Positions 15,812 through 24,084 of a stretch of 46,567 nucleotides of DNA are shown here, in pieces. The translations under genes and the position numbers were made by a program. The stretch is from Sandaracinobacteroides sp964394815 (lineage in GTDB: Bacteria; Pseudomonadota; Alphaproteobacteria; Sphingomonadales; Sphingomonadaceae): contig CAYMZC010000002.1 of the NCBI GenBank assembly GCA_964394815.1, forward strand, positions 1-46,567, given 5' to 3'. How positions within the stretch are numbered: position 1 is the stretch's first letter; each line of letters starts with the position of its first letter. The notes under the pieces are model-generated. The model was not told the origin of the DNA, did no database searches, and saw nothing but the letters and a program-made list of their open reading frames with translations.

Positions 15812-16911
15812 CGCGCAAGGTCTTCCACGAGGAAGGCCGTGACCTCTTCGAGCGGCACGCCCTTGGCGACAAAGGCATCTCCGATGCCGCGCGCCAGAAT
15901 GAAGGGCAGGCCGGAAGAGGTCATCTTCTTGTCGTGCAGCATGTGGGCGACGAGCCTGTCGGCGGCATCCGGGGCGATGCCGGCCTCGCCGGGGAAGGCC
16001 ATCAGCCCGGCCGATTGCAGATGCGCCGTCAGCCGTTCCGCATCGGCGGGCGGGCAAAGGCCGCGCCGGGCCGAGAAGCGGAAGGCCTGCGCCATGCCGA
16101 TCGCCACGGCCTCTCCGTGCAGCAGGCGGCTGGAAAAGCCGGTTTCCGCTTCCAGCGCATGGCCGAAGGTGTGGCCCAGGTTCAGAAGCGCGCGGATGTC
16201 GTCCGTCTCGCGTTCGTCGGCGGCGACGATGGCGGCCTTGGCGCGGCAGCTTTGCGCCACGGCATGGGAAATCGCTTCCCGGTTGCCCTTGAGCAGGTGG
16301 GCGGCATTGGCTTCGCACCAGGCGTAGAAGGCCGGGTCGGCGATCAGGCCATATTTCACGATTTCGGCATAGCCGGCCTTCATCTCGCGGTCCGGCAGGC
16401 TTTCCAGCAGGTCGATGTCGGCCCAGACGGCGATGGGCTGGTGAAAGGCGCCCACCAGATTCTTGCCGGCGCGCGTATTGATCCCGGTCTTGCCGCCGAC
16501 AGAGCTGTCCACCATCGCCAGAAGGGTCGTCGGCACCTGGATGAAGTTCATGCCGCGCTTCACGATCGCTGCGGCAAAGCCTGTCAGGTCTCCGATGACA
16601 CCGCCGCCCAGCGCCACCAGCACGTCCGAGCGGGTGACTTCCAGCGCCAGCAGTTCGTCGACCAGCCGTTCAAGCTGGGCGAAGCCCTTGGAGCCTTCGC
16701 CGGGCGGCAGGATGATGGGCGTGGGCGCATGGTCTTTCAGCCCTTCCATCAGCCGGGGCAGGTGCAGGGCGGCCACATGCGCGTCGGTCACGATGGCGAC
16801 ACGGCGTGGCTTCGCCAGGTTCGAAAGGCGCACGCCGGCTTCGGCAAGGATGCCGGAGCCGATGGAAATGCTGTAGCTTCGGGCGCCGAGGCCCACATGA
16901 ACGTCGATCAT
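15808..16911 (-). CDS. aroB: 3-dehydroquinate synthase
   Basis: AroB converts DAHP to 3-dehydroquinate (second shikimate-pathway step) using NAD and a divalent metal. The protein is 367 aa. Visible are the NAD-binding GGGVIGDLTGFAAA, the conserved VPTTLLAMVDSSVGGKTGIN, KNLVGAFHQP, and metal-site histidines in NLGHTFGHALE and LLHGEAVAIG. ATG 16911 overlaps the aroK stop in TGATG, so aroK-aroB are translationally coupled. It ends tail-to-tail with tadA. Confidence 0.96.
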   Translation of the reverse strand: MIDVHVGLGARSYSISIGSGILAEAGVRLSNLAKPRRVAIVTDAHVAALHLPRLMEGLKDHAPTPIILPPGEGSKGFAQLERLVDELLALEVTRSDVLVALGGGVIGDLTGFAAAIVKRGMNFIQVPTTLLAMVDSSVGGKTGINTRAGKNLVGAFHQPIAVWADIDLLESLPDREMKAGYAEIVKYGLIADPAFYAWCEANAAHLLKGNREAISHAVAQSCRAKAAIVAADERETDDIRALLNLGHTFGHALEAETGFSSRLLHGEAVAIGMAQAFRFSARRGLCPPADAERLTAHLQSAGLMAFPGEAGIAPDAADRLVAHMLHDKKMTSSGLPFILARGIGDAFVAKGVPLEEVTAFLVEDLAR

Positions 16912-17456
16912 CAATTATGCGCCTTCGGTTCCCGGCGGTTGAGTTCCTGGAGTATCGCTTCCACCGCCAGTTCGTGCGGGCCGTTGCCAGACACGATGCG
17001 GATGGGCGCCTGACTGTAGCAGGGTGCGCGCACGGCCATCAATTCGCTGAGCACCTGATGCGGGTCCCGGCCCACCAGCAGGGGCCGGTGATCCCGCTTG
17101 GCAACCCGCTGCACCAGCACGTCGATCGGCGCATCGAGCCAGATGGCCGTGCCTTCCGCCAGGATCAGCGCGCGCGTTTCCGGGTCGACGAAGGCGCCGC
17201 CGCCGGTCGCGATCACCTTGTGCCCGCCTTCCATCAGCCGCTGGATGACCCGCCGCTCGCCGTCGCGGAAATGCGGCTCGCCGAAGCGCGCGAAGATTTC
17301 CGAGATCGGCATGGCCGCAGCCACTTCGATTTCCGTATCGGCATCGACGAACGGCCACTTCAGCCGGGCGGCAAGCCGCTTGCCCACGGTGGACTTGCCC
17401 GAGCCCATCAGGCCGACGAGCACGATCGGGCGTTTGCGCCAGTCGGGGCGCAGCAT
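16911..17456 (-). CDS. aroK: Shikimate kinase
   Basis: AroK phosphorylates shikimate at the 3-hydroxyl with ATP. Visible are the P-loop GLMGSGKST (residues 15-23 from ATG 17456), FVDADTEIE, FGEPHFRDGE (shikimate site), IATGGGAF and the lid RPLL. From ATG 17456 it is 181 aa. An in-frame GTG at 17519 would give 202 aa with a Pro/Ala-rich N-terminal extension and would leave only 21 bp to the divergent gene. Neither start has a good Shine-Dalgarno sequence. The pair aroK-aroB is a standard order. Confidence 0.92.
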   Translation of the reverse strand: MLRPDWRKRPIVLVGLMGSGKSTVGKRLAARLKWPFVDADTEIEVAAAMPISEIFARFGEPHFRDGERRVIQRLMEGGHKVIATGGGAFVDPETRALILAEGTAIWLDAPIDVLVQRVAKRDHRPLLVGRDPHQVLSELMAVRAPCYSQAPIRIVSGNGPHELAVEAILQELNRREPKAHN

Positions 17457-17540
17457 GGGCACCGCTGCGCCGCCGGACTCGGGCGCAGCTGGTGTCGGGG
17501 GGGCTTCCACAGTCTTCACGCCCGCCGCTATAGGGTTGGC

Positions 17541-19421
17541 ATGCCGAGGCTTGCAAACCCCCCCGTCCTTCTGCTGGCCAGCGCGCTCGGCATGGCTCTT
17601 GCCGCCCATGCGCCGCTGGTGGCCGGGCAGGCCGCTCCGGCCGGGCGAACCGCCCAGCCTGCCACCCAGCCAGCCGCCCAGCCGGCACAGGAAAAGGCGC
17701 AGCCGCGCGGCCCGCGTTCACTCCTGCCGGATGATCTGCTGCCCGCCCCCGCACCGGCGCCTTCGCCTGCCCCGCTTCCGCTTCCCGCACCCACCGCCCC
17801 GGCGCCGGGCGGAGAGGATCGGGCCGACCGGCAGATCCCGGCGCTCGACGAGGACCCCTTCGGCGTGTTCGGCGCCGGCAGCGGCGATGCGCCCGAGGAG
17901 GAAGAGGCCGGGGAAGAAGCCGATGATCCGATGGCGGCGCTCGTCGGGCCGCTGTCACAGCCCGAAAATGCCGGCATCCTTTCACCGGCTTCGGGTGGCT
18001 ACAGGCCCGACCTGTTCCAAGGCTCCGACGCGCGCTTCCTTGCCACGCTTTTGCACCGCATCGATTCACCGCTCGCCAGCCGCTGGGCGCAGGTGATGCT
18101 GCAACGCGCGCTGCTGACGCGCGCGACTGCGCCCGGCCCGGTCAACCCGGCCGACTGGGTGGCCGCGCGCGGCGCTGCCCTTGCCGCCATGGGGGCGGGC
18201 GCCGATGCCCATCGTCTCGTTTCCCGCGTCGCCATCGATCGCTATACCGAACGCCTCTATGCCGTTGCCGCCCAGGCGGCCCTCGCCAGTGCCGATCCCA
18301 TGGCCCTGTGCCCGCTTTCGCCGACGGCGCGGGCCGTCCTGCGCACGCCCACCTGGGTCCTGTCTGACGCCATGTGCCTTTCCATCCTGGGCGATGAAGT
18401 CGGGGCCTCCGTCCTCTTCGACCGGATGCGCAGCCGCAATGCGGCCAACAGCTTCGACATCGGTCTTGCCGAGCGCCTGTCCTCCGCCGCCGGCGGCGGC
18501 AGGCGGGGCGCCAACCCGGAATGGGCCGAAGCCGGCGGCAGGCTGACGGCATGGCGCATCGGCCTTTCCGCCGCCGCCGGGCTGGAGCTTCCGCAAGACC
18601 TCGTGGATGGCGCAGGCCCGGCCCAGAAAGCCTGGATGGTGCGTCTGCCCACCCTCTCAATCGGCCGCCGGGCCGCTCTGGCCCCGGAGGTCGCGGCGAC
18701 CGGTGCGATCAGCGCGGCAGAAATCGCGCGCATCCTTGCCGCCGAAGTGGAAACGCTCGAATCCTCGACCGCCGGCGGAAGCCCCGGTGGTCAGCTGCGC
18801 CGGGCCGCTGTCGCGCCTGACATGAAGGACCGGCTGGCGGCGCTCAAGGCGCTCTGGTCGCGCGCCCGGCCCGGCACCCCCGGCCATTATGGCCTGCAGG
18901 CGGCGGCGGCATCGGTTGCGCAGGCGATTCCCGCGTCTGGCGGGCTTGCCGCGGATGCGCCCGCCATCGTCGCGAGCCTGAACGCAGCCGGATACAGCAG
19001 TTCCGCCCTGCGCTGGTGGCCGGCGATGGACGATGCCGATGAGGATCTGCGGGCCACGGTCTGGGCACATGTCGTTGCCCTTTCCGATGCCGTGCCGCTG
19101 GACCAGGGCCTGTACGACAGCTGGAGCGGGCGTGTTTCAGCCCATCGTGCAGCACTACTGGCAGCGGGCCTTGCCGGCCTTGGTCGCGCGGGCCTCGAAG
19201 CGACCTATCCGGCGCTCGAGAATGACTGGACCCGCGCCCTCGATCGCGCCGTGTCGGCCGGCCGTGCCGGCGAGGTGATGGTGCTGGCGGCGACCGGTCT
19301 GAAGGGAAGCTGGGCGGAAGTCGCCCCCGATCACCTGCGCCGTATCGTGGCCGCGCTGGCGGCGACCGGCCATGCGGACGAAGCCCGCCACATCGTCGCC
19401 GAGGCCGCCAACCGGGGCTGA
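17541..19421 (+). CDS. Secreted or periplasmic protein of unknown function
   Basis: I do not recognise a named family. The 626-residue protein starts with an export signal (MPRLANPPVLLLASALGMALAA, cleavage probably near AHA or VAG). A long Pro/Ala/Gln low-complexity segment follows (about 30-95: PAPAPAPSPAPLPLP), then an acidic stretch EEEEAGEEADD. The rest is an almost entirely alpha-helical, Ala/Leu-rich region of about 480 residues that looks like a solenoid of helical repeats (for example LATLLHRIDSPLASRWAQVM, GAALAAMGAGADAHRLVSR, LAALKALWSRARPGTPGHYG). Its place divergent to aroK-aroB suggests a conserved gene in this lineage. A scaffold or peptidoglycan-linked role would be a guess. Confidence 0.75.
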   Translation: MPRLANPPVLLLASALGMALAAHAPLVAGQAAPAGRTAQPATQPAAQPAQEKAQPRGPRSLLPDDLLPAPAPAPSPAPLPLPAPTAPAPGGEDRADRQIPALDEDPFGVFGAGSGDAPEEEEAGEEADDPMAALVGPLSQPENAGILSPASGGYRPDLFQGSDARFLATLLHRIDSPLASRWAQVMLQRALLTRATAPGPVNPADWVAARGAALAAMGAGADAHRLVSRVAIDRYTERLYAVAAQAALASADPMALCPLSPTARAVLRTPTWVLSDAMCLSILGDEVGASVLFDRMRSRNAANSFDIGLAERLSSAAGGGRRGANPEWAEAGGRLTAWRIGLSAAAGLELPQDLVDGAGPAQKAWMVRLPTLSIGRRAALAPEVAATGAISAAEIARILAAEVETLESSTAGGSPGGQLRRAAVAPDMKDRLAALKALWSRARPGTPGHYGLQAAAASVAQAIPASGGLAADAPAIVASLNAAGYSSSALRWWPAMDDADEDLRATVWAHVVALSDAVPLDQGLYDSWSGRVSAHRAALLAAGLAGLGRAGLEATYPALENDWTRALDRAVSAGRAGEVMVLAATGLKGSWAEVAPDHLRRIVAALAATGHADEARHIVAEAANRG

Positions 19422-19487
19422 TGGCCTCGGCGCATCTTCAGCGCATCCTTGGCGGGGTTCGGGCTGGCTGGCGGCAGCCATGCCGGC

Positions 19488-21029
19488 TTACTGCCCGAAG
19501 CCGGGCTCACCCGCAGCAGCGAGCGCCGCGCGTGCCGCCGCGATGAGGGCGCCGGCCTTGGCCTCGCATTCGCGCTGTTCCATTTCCGGCACGCTGTCGG
19601 CGACGATTCCGGCGCCGGCTGTCACATGCATCACGCCATCCTTCACCACCGCGGTGCGGAGGATGATACAGCTGTCCATGCCGCCATCGGGGGCGAAATA
19701 GCCGACACCGCCGGCATAGGGACCGCGCTTTTCGGACTCCAGTTCGGCGATGATTTCCATGGCCCGGACCTTGGGCGCGCCCGAAACCGTGCCTGCGGGG
19801 AAGCCCGCCAGCAGGGCGTCGATCGAATCCATGCCGGCCTTCTGCCGCCCCACCACGTTCGAGACGATGTGCATGACATGGCTGTAGCGCTCGATGGTGA
19901 AGCGCTCGGTCACGCGCACGCTACCGGCTTCGGCCACGCGGCCGACATCGTTGCGACCAAGATCGAGGAGCATGAGATGCTCGGCCAGTTCCTTCGGGTC
20001 GGCCAGAAGCGACTGGCGGTTCGCTTCGTCCTCGTCCTCGGTGCGACCGCGCGGGCGGGTGCCGGCGATGGGGCGGATCGTCACTTCGCCGTCGCGTGCG
20101 CGCACGAGGATCTCGGGGCTGGAGCCGATGACCGAGAAGCCCGGCAGGTCGAGATGGTAGAGGAAGGGCGAGGGGTTGATGCGCCGCAGCGCCCGGTAGA
20201 GCTGGAAGGGCGGCAGCGGGAAGGGCAGGGAAAAGCGCTGCGCCAGCACGACCTGGAAGATGTCTCCGGCCGCGATATAGGCTTTTGCCCGTTCCACCAT
20301 CGCCCGGTAGCGCGCCGGGTCGACCGCCGGCTCCGGCGAAACCTCGGGCAGCAGCACGGCTGACGGACGCGCCGGAAGCGGGCGGGAAAGGCGCGCGGCG
20401 GCAGCCCCGATCCGCTCGTCCGCCTGGGCGATCGCATCCCCGGGCTTGAGGCCACTGTCGGCATAGATGGGGGCCACCAGCGTCATCGTATCGGCCAGCC
20501 GGTCGAAGACGAGGATGAGGCCCGGCCGCACGAACATCATGTCGGGCACGGCGAGTGGATCTTGCGCCGGCACGGGAAGACGCTCGACAAGGCCTGCCGT
20601 TTCATAGCCGAAATAGCCGACGAGGAAGGGAAGCGCGGGCGGAAGGCCTGCCGGCACATCCATGCGGATGGAGGCGACGAGGGCGCGCAGGGCATCGAGG
20701 CTTGGCGCCGTTTCGGGCCGGAAGGCGGCCGGGTCCGTGCGCCACTGGCGGTTCACCTCGGCGGCGGAGCCTTGCGCGCGGAAGGCGAGATCGGGATCGA
20801 GGCCGATGATGGAATAGCGCCCGCGCGTGCGGCCACCTTCCACAGATTCCAGCAGGAAATCGCCGCGCCCGGGTTGCGAGAGCTTGAGCCAGGCCGAGAC
20901 CGGGGTTTCGGTATCGGCGTCGAGCACGAGATGGCGGCAGGCGTGGCGGCCTGCCTTCAGGGCATCGGCATCAGTGCCGGAAATGGCCTGCTGGCCGGAA
21001 ACGCCGGCCGCTGTGTCTGCAATCGCCAT
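19488..21029 (-). CDS. trpE: Anthranilate synthase component I
   Basis: TrpE makes anthranilate from chorismate, with ammonia or glutamine through TrpG, as the first committed step of tryptophan synthesis. The 513-residue protein shows the tryptophan feedback-site motif LLESVEGG, the chorismate-binding core IGSSPEILVR, RPIAGTRPRGRTEDED, LLDLGRNDVGRVA and GTVSGAPKVRAMEII. ATG 21029 is 3 bp after the ppiD stop, so the two form one transcription unit. trpG and trpD are not adjacent here. No leader peptide rich in Trp precedes the unit, so attenuation by that route is unlikely. Confidence 0.95.
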   Translation of the reverse strand: MAIADTAAGVSGQQAISGTDADALKAGRHACRHLVLDADTETPVSAWLKLSQPGRGDFLLESVEGGRTRGRYSIIGLDPDLAFRAQGSAAEVNRQWRTDPAAFRPETAPSLDALRALVASIRMDVPAGLPPALPFLVGYFGYETAGLVERLPVPAQDPLAVPDMMFVRPGLILVFDRLADTMTLVAPIYADSGLKPGDAIAQADERIGAAAARLSRPLPARPSAVLLPEVSPEPAVDPARYRAMVERAKAYIAAGDIFQVVLAQRFSLPFPLPPFQLYRALRRINPSPFLYHLDLPGFSVIGSSPEILVRARDGEVTIRPIAGTRPRGRTEDEDEANRQSLLADPKELAEHLMLLDLGRNDVGRVAEAGSVRVTERFTIERYSHVMHIVSNVVGRQKAGMDSIDALLAGFPAGTVSGAPKVRAMEIIAELESEKRGPYAGGVGYFAPDGGMDSCIILRTAVVKDGVMHVTAGAGIVADSVPEMEQRECEAKAGALIAAARAALAAAGEPGFGQ

Positions 21030-21032
21030 GGC

Positions 21033-22979
21033 CTAGTCGATGGTCTCGCCGATGGTCTCGCCAGTGAGCCGGCGGTTCACGGCCTTCAGCTGATCGGGCC
21101 GGCGCACCACGCCGGCCTCGCGCTCGATGGCGCGAACGAAGGTCTCGACCATCTCGTCGCTCGTGTCGCGCAGCATCGACTGGCGCACGGCTTCGGCAAG
21201 CTGCGGCGCTTCCGAAAGCGTGCCGGGCTCGATGCTGTCGACCATGACCACGAACCAGCCCTGGCCGCCGGGGGCGGGCAGAACGCGCGCCTGGCCCTTC
21301 GGGGTTGTCAGCAGCTGCAGCACGGGCGGTGGCACCTGCTGGCCGCGTTGGGCCATCTGGGTGAGTTCGAGGCGGCGCACGGTCAGCGGTTGCGGCGCCG
21401 GCAGGTTGCGGCCGGCCACCAGCCTGTCGAGCGCCTCGCCCTTGCCGAGGGCCTGGGCTATGCGTTCTGCTTCGGCCCTGGCGGCGTCGGAGCGTGCCTT
21501 GATCTCCCAGGCCAGCGCCACATCCTCGCGGATTTTGTCCAGCGGCACCAGGGTCGGTTGAAGCACGTCGGTCACCTCGAAGATGACGTAGCGGTTGCCC
21601 TCGATTTCGGACACCTGCGGCCCTTCGGCGGCATCCGCGGCGAAGACTGCCGGAAGCAGCGGCTGCGCCACGGCGGTGACGGCATAGTCCGCGTCGAACT
21701 GGCGGCCATCGGCCGTGAGCGGCGGGGATTCGCGGATCTCGATGCCCAGGTCCTTCGCGACATCGGCAAGGGATTCGCCGCCCGTAAGCCGGTCTTCGGC
21801 ACTGGCGACCGTATCGGCGACGAGATCGAGAAGCGCTTCATCCTGAAGCGTCTTCGTGATGGCGGCGCTGACCGTTTCGAAGGCCTGCGGCGATGCCGGG
21901 ATGACGCGTGCGACTTCGGCCACATGGAAACCGAGGCGGCTTTCGACAGGGTCCGTCACGGCGCCGGGCTGCAGCGCGAAGACGGCCTTTGCCAGCGTAT
22001 CGGTCGTTTCGTCGGCAAGGCCGCTTTGGGTGCGGGTGCCAAGGGCGATGTCTTCGGCCGAGAAGCCTTCCTTTGCAGCGGCTGCGGCAAAGGGGGTGCC
22101 GCCGCGCACGGCGGCGACGAAGGCGCGGGCCTTTTCGGCATCGCGCAGGATGATCTGGTTGACCAGGCGGGTTTCGAGGCCGCCGAACTCCTGCGGATTC
22201 TCGTCATAATATTTGCGGACTGCGTCAGCCCCGGGCCTGGCCTTTTCGGCCAGCCCCTTCATGTCGAGTTCGGCAAAGCGGAAGCCGCGCCGCTCGGGGA
22301 TGGTGTAGGCCCGGGCATTCTCGGCATGGAATGCCTTCAGCTGCGCATCGGTTGGCTTGCCGGGGTCGGCCATGGCAGCCGACGGCACCGGCAGGATGCG
22401 GCCCTTGCGCACTTCGAGGAGAAGCTCGGCGAAGGGCTCGGCATGGCCGCGCGGCACGATCTGGCCCAGCGACACGGGCAGAAGCAGCTGGCGGCGCAGC
22501 AGGTCGGAGCGGATGCTTTCGCGCAGTTCCGCTTCGCTCAGGCGTTGTTCGGCAAGAAGGCGGCGGTATGTGCCCTCGTCGAACTTGCCGTTCAGCTGCA
22601 TGGCGGGAATGCTCGCAATCTCGCCATCGATCATGCGGCGCGAGACGATCAGGCCATTGGCATCGCCATAGCTGGCAAGCGCCTTGCTGGCGATCAGCTG
22701 CTGAAGCACCAGTTCACCGCCGCCGGCGGCGATGAAATCGGGGTTGGTGATGCGGGGGTTCGTTTCGCGCTCGCGGGCGACGGCGCGATCGAGAAGGCGG
22801 GTATAGTCCTGCTCGGTGATCTGTTCCTTGCCGACTGTCGCGAGCAGCTGCCCGCCGCCTGCTGCCGTGCCGCCGGGCCCTGTCGGCTGGAACAGGGTGA
22901 AGACCAGCGCGCCGAGCGCGAGGCCGAGTATGAGGATGCCGACCCAGGAGGTGACCGATTTGCGCAGAAAAGCGAGCAT
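21033..22979 (-). CDS. ppiD: PpiD/SurA-like membrane-anchored peptidyl-prolyl isomerase
   Basis: This is a periplasmic folding chaperone attached to the inner membrane near the Sec exit. The 648-residue protein has one N-terminal membrane helix (about 12-32: SWVGILILGLALGALVFTLF), a SurA-type N-terminal domain, a central parvulin-like region (LVNQIILRDAEKARAFV and LGFHVAEVARV), and a C-terminal SurA-like domain. The start ATG 22979 has a good Shine-Dalgarno sequence (AAGGACGGGA). It is cotranscribed with trpE, a pairing I recall from sphingomonad genomes. The C-terminus carries an in-frame 12-bp duplication, giving GETIGETID. Confidence 0.9.
   Translation of the reverse strand: MLAFLRKSVTSWVGILILGLALGALVFTLFQPTGPGGTAAGGGQLLATVGKEQITEQDYTRLLDRAVARERETNPRITNPDFIAAGGGELVLQQLIASKALASYGDANGLIVSRRMIDGEIASIPAMQLNGKFDEGTYRRLLAEQRLSEAELRESIRSDLLRRQLLLPVSLGQIVPRGHAEPFAELLLEVRKGRILPVPSAAMADPGKPTDAQLKAFHAENARAYTIPERRGFRFAELDMKGLAEKARPGADAVRKYYDENPQEFGGLETRLVNQIILRDAEKARAFVAAVRGGTPFAAAAAKEGFSAEDIALGTRTQSGLADETTDTLAKAVFALQPGAVTDPVESRLGFHVAEVARVIPASPQAFETVSAAITKTLQDEALLDLVADTVASAEDRLTGGESLADVAKDLGIEIRESPPLTADGRQFDADYAVTAVAQPLLPAVFAADAAEGPQVSEIEGNRYVIFEVTDVLQPTLVPLDKIREDVALAWEIKARSDAARAEAERIAQALGKGEALDRLVAGRNLPAPQPLTVRRLELTQMAQRGQQVPPPVLQLLTTPKGQARVLPAPGGQGWFVVMVDSIEPGTLSEAPQLAEAVRQSMLRDTSDEMVETFVRAIEREAGVVRRPDQLKAVNRRLTGETIGETID
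21039..21062 (-). repeat. In-frame 12-bp duplication at the ppiD C-terminus
   Basis: On the plus strand GATGGTCTCGCC is repeated perfectly (21039-21050 and 21051-21062). It encodes GETI twice just before the stop (21035-21033). Unlike the other 3'-end repeats it preserves frame and does not copy the stop. Confidence 0.85.
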
Positions 22980-23207
22980 TCCCGTCCTTCTAGCATGGCG
23001 CCCCGGCCCGTGGCGTTGCCGCCGGGGCCGGGCCGGAACATGGAAACATTGGCGCCCGCCGGCGATATGCCGGGCGCGGGCAGAGGGTTCCTGTTAGCTG
23101 CATGGCGGGGCTTTGGCCAGCGGGCTGGCGGCCGGAAGCGGGCGTGCCGGCGGATGCTGCGCCCGGCCGGCGTGGGCATCAAATCGGCGAACCGTTCCGG
23201 ACGCCGC

Positions 23208-23236
23208 TTGTCGCCTTTCCCTTCCGCCGGTAAGAC
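23208..23236 (+). promoter_or_regulatory. Possible bamD promoter giving a leaderless transcript
   Basis: TTGTCG (23208-23213), 17-bp spacer, TAAGAC (23231-23236). A start 7 bp downstream would fall within about 2 bases of ATG 23245. No Shine-Dalgarno sequence precedes that ATG, which would agree with leaderless translation. The rest of 22980-23207, the divergent ppiD/bamD spacer, shows nothing recognisable. Confidence 0.3.
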
Positions 23237-23244
23237 GCGGCACC

Positions 23245-24066
23245 ATGACCCTTTCCGATCTTCCCGCCCGCAGCGAGCCCGGCGCCCTTCGCAGGGGCCG
23301 GATGCTGGCTTCGGCCCTTCTGATCCTCTCGCTTGCCTTCACGGCCGGTTGCGCCCGCAACCGCGACAAGGCGCCCAAGGATCAGGCCTATATCGCGCGC
23401 GACGTGGAGACGCTCTACACCCTCGCCCGCGACACGCTGGAGGATGGCCAGTACCGCATGGCGGCGCTGATGTTCGACGAGGTTGAACGCCAGCACCCCT
23501 ATTCCGTCTGGGCGCGCCGGGCGCAGCTGATGTCGGGCTTCAGCTATTATGCGGCCCGCCAGTATCCGCAGGCGATCATGTCGGCCCAGCGCTTCCTGTC
23601 GCTGCACCCCGGCAACAAGGATGCGCCCTACGCCTACTACATCATCGCGCTCAGCTATTATGAGCAGATCGCCGATGTCAGCCGGGACCAGAAGATCACC
23701 CAGCAGGCGCTGCAGGCGCTGCAGGAACTGGTGCGCCGCTACCCGGAAAGCCGCTACGCGGCCGACGCGCGCCTCAAGATCGACCTCGTGAACGACCATC
23801 TGGCGGGCAAGGAGCTGGACATCGGCCGTTTCTACGCCCGGAACCGCCAGTGGATCGCCGCGACCGTCCGCTATCGCGCCGTGATCGATCAGTACCAGAC
23901 CACCAGCCACACGGCCGAGGCGCTCTACCGCATGGTCGAGGCCTATCTGGCGCTGGGCATCCCGGAAGAAGCCAGGCGCTATGCAGCGGTGCTGGGGGCG
24001 AACTACCCGGGGTCGAAATGGTATGACCGGGCCTATCGCCTGGCGCGGGCGCACGGCGCCGGCTGA
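23245..24066 (+). CDS. bamD: Outer-membrane assembly lipoprotein BamD
   Basis: BamD is the essential lipoprotein partner of BamA in beta-barrel insertion. The 273-residue protein has a lipoprotein signal ending in lipobox FTAGC (Cys36), then TPR helices: ARDTLEDGQYRMAALMFDEVERQHPYS, cited partly, YYAARQYPQAIMSAQRFLSL, YIIALSYYEQIADVSRDQ (a hallmark of BamD) and IAATVRYRAVIDQYQTT. ATG 23245 gives a long n-region; ATG 23302 gives a shorter one, and both keep the lipobox. It is followed 18 bp later by recN. Confidence 0.94.
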   Translation: MTLSDLPARSEPGALRRGRMLASALLILSLAFTAGCARNRDKAPKDQAYIARDVETLYTLARDTLEDGQYRMAALMFDEVERQHPYSVWARRAQLMSGFSYYAARQYPQAIMSAQRFLSLHPGNKDAPYAYYIIALSYYEQIADVSRDQKITQQALQALQELVRRYPESRYAADARLKIDLVNDHLAGKELDIGRFYARNRQWIAATVRYRAVIDQYQTTSHTAEALYRMVEAYLALGIPEEARRYAAVLGANYPGSKWYDRAYRLARAHGAG

Positions 24067-24084
24067 ACCCGGCGGGGCGCGCCC

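Noticed and set aside
20562..23486. Long plus-strand open frame opposite trpE and ppiD
   Set aside because: Runs antisense to two conserved genes and enters bamD in another frame; no family features.
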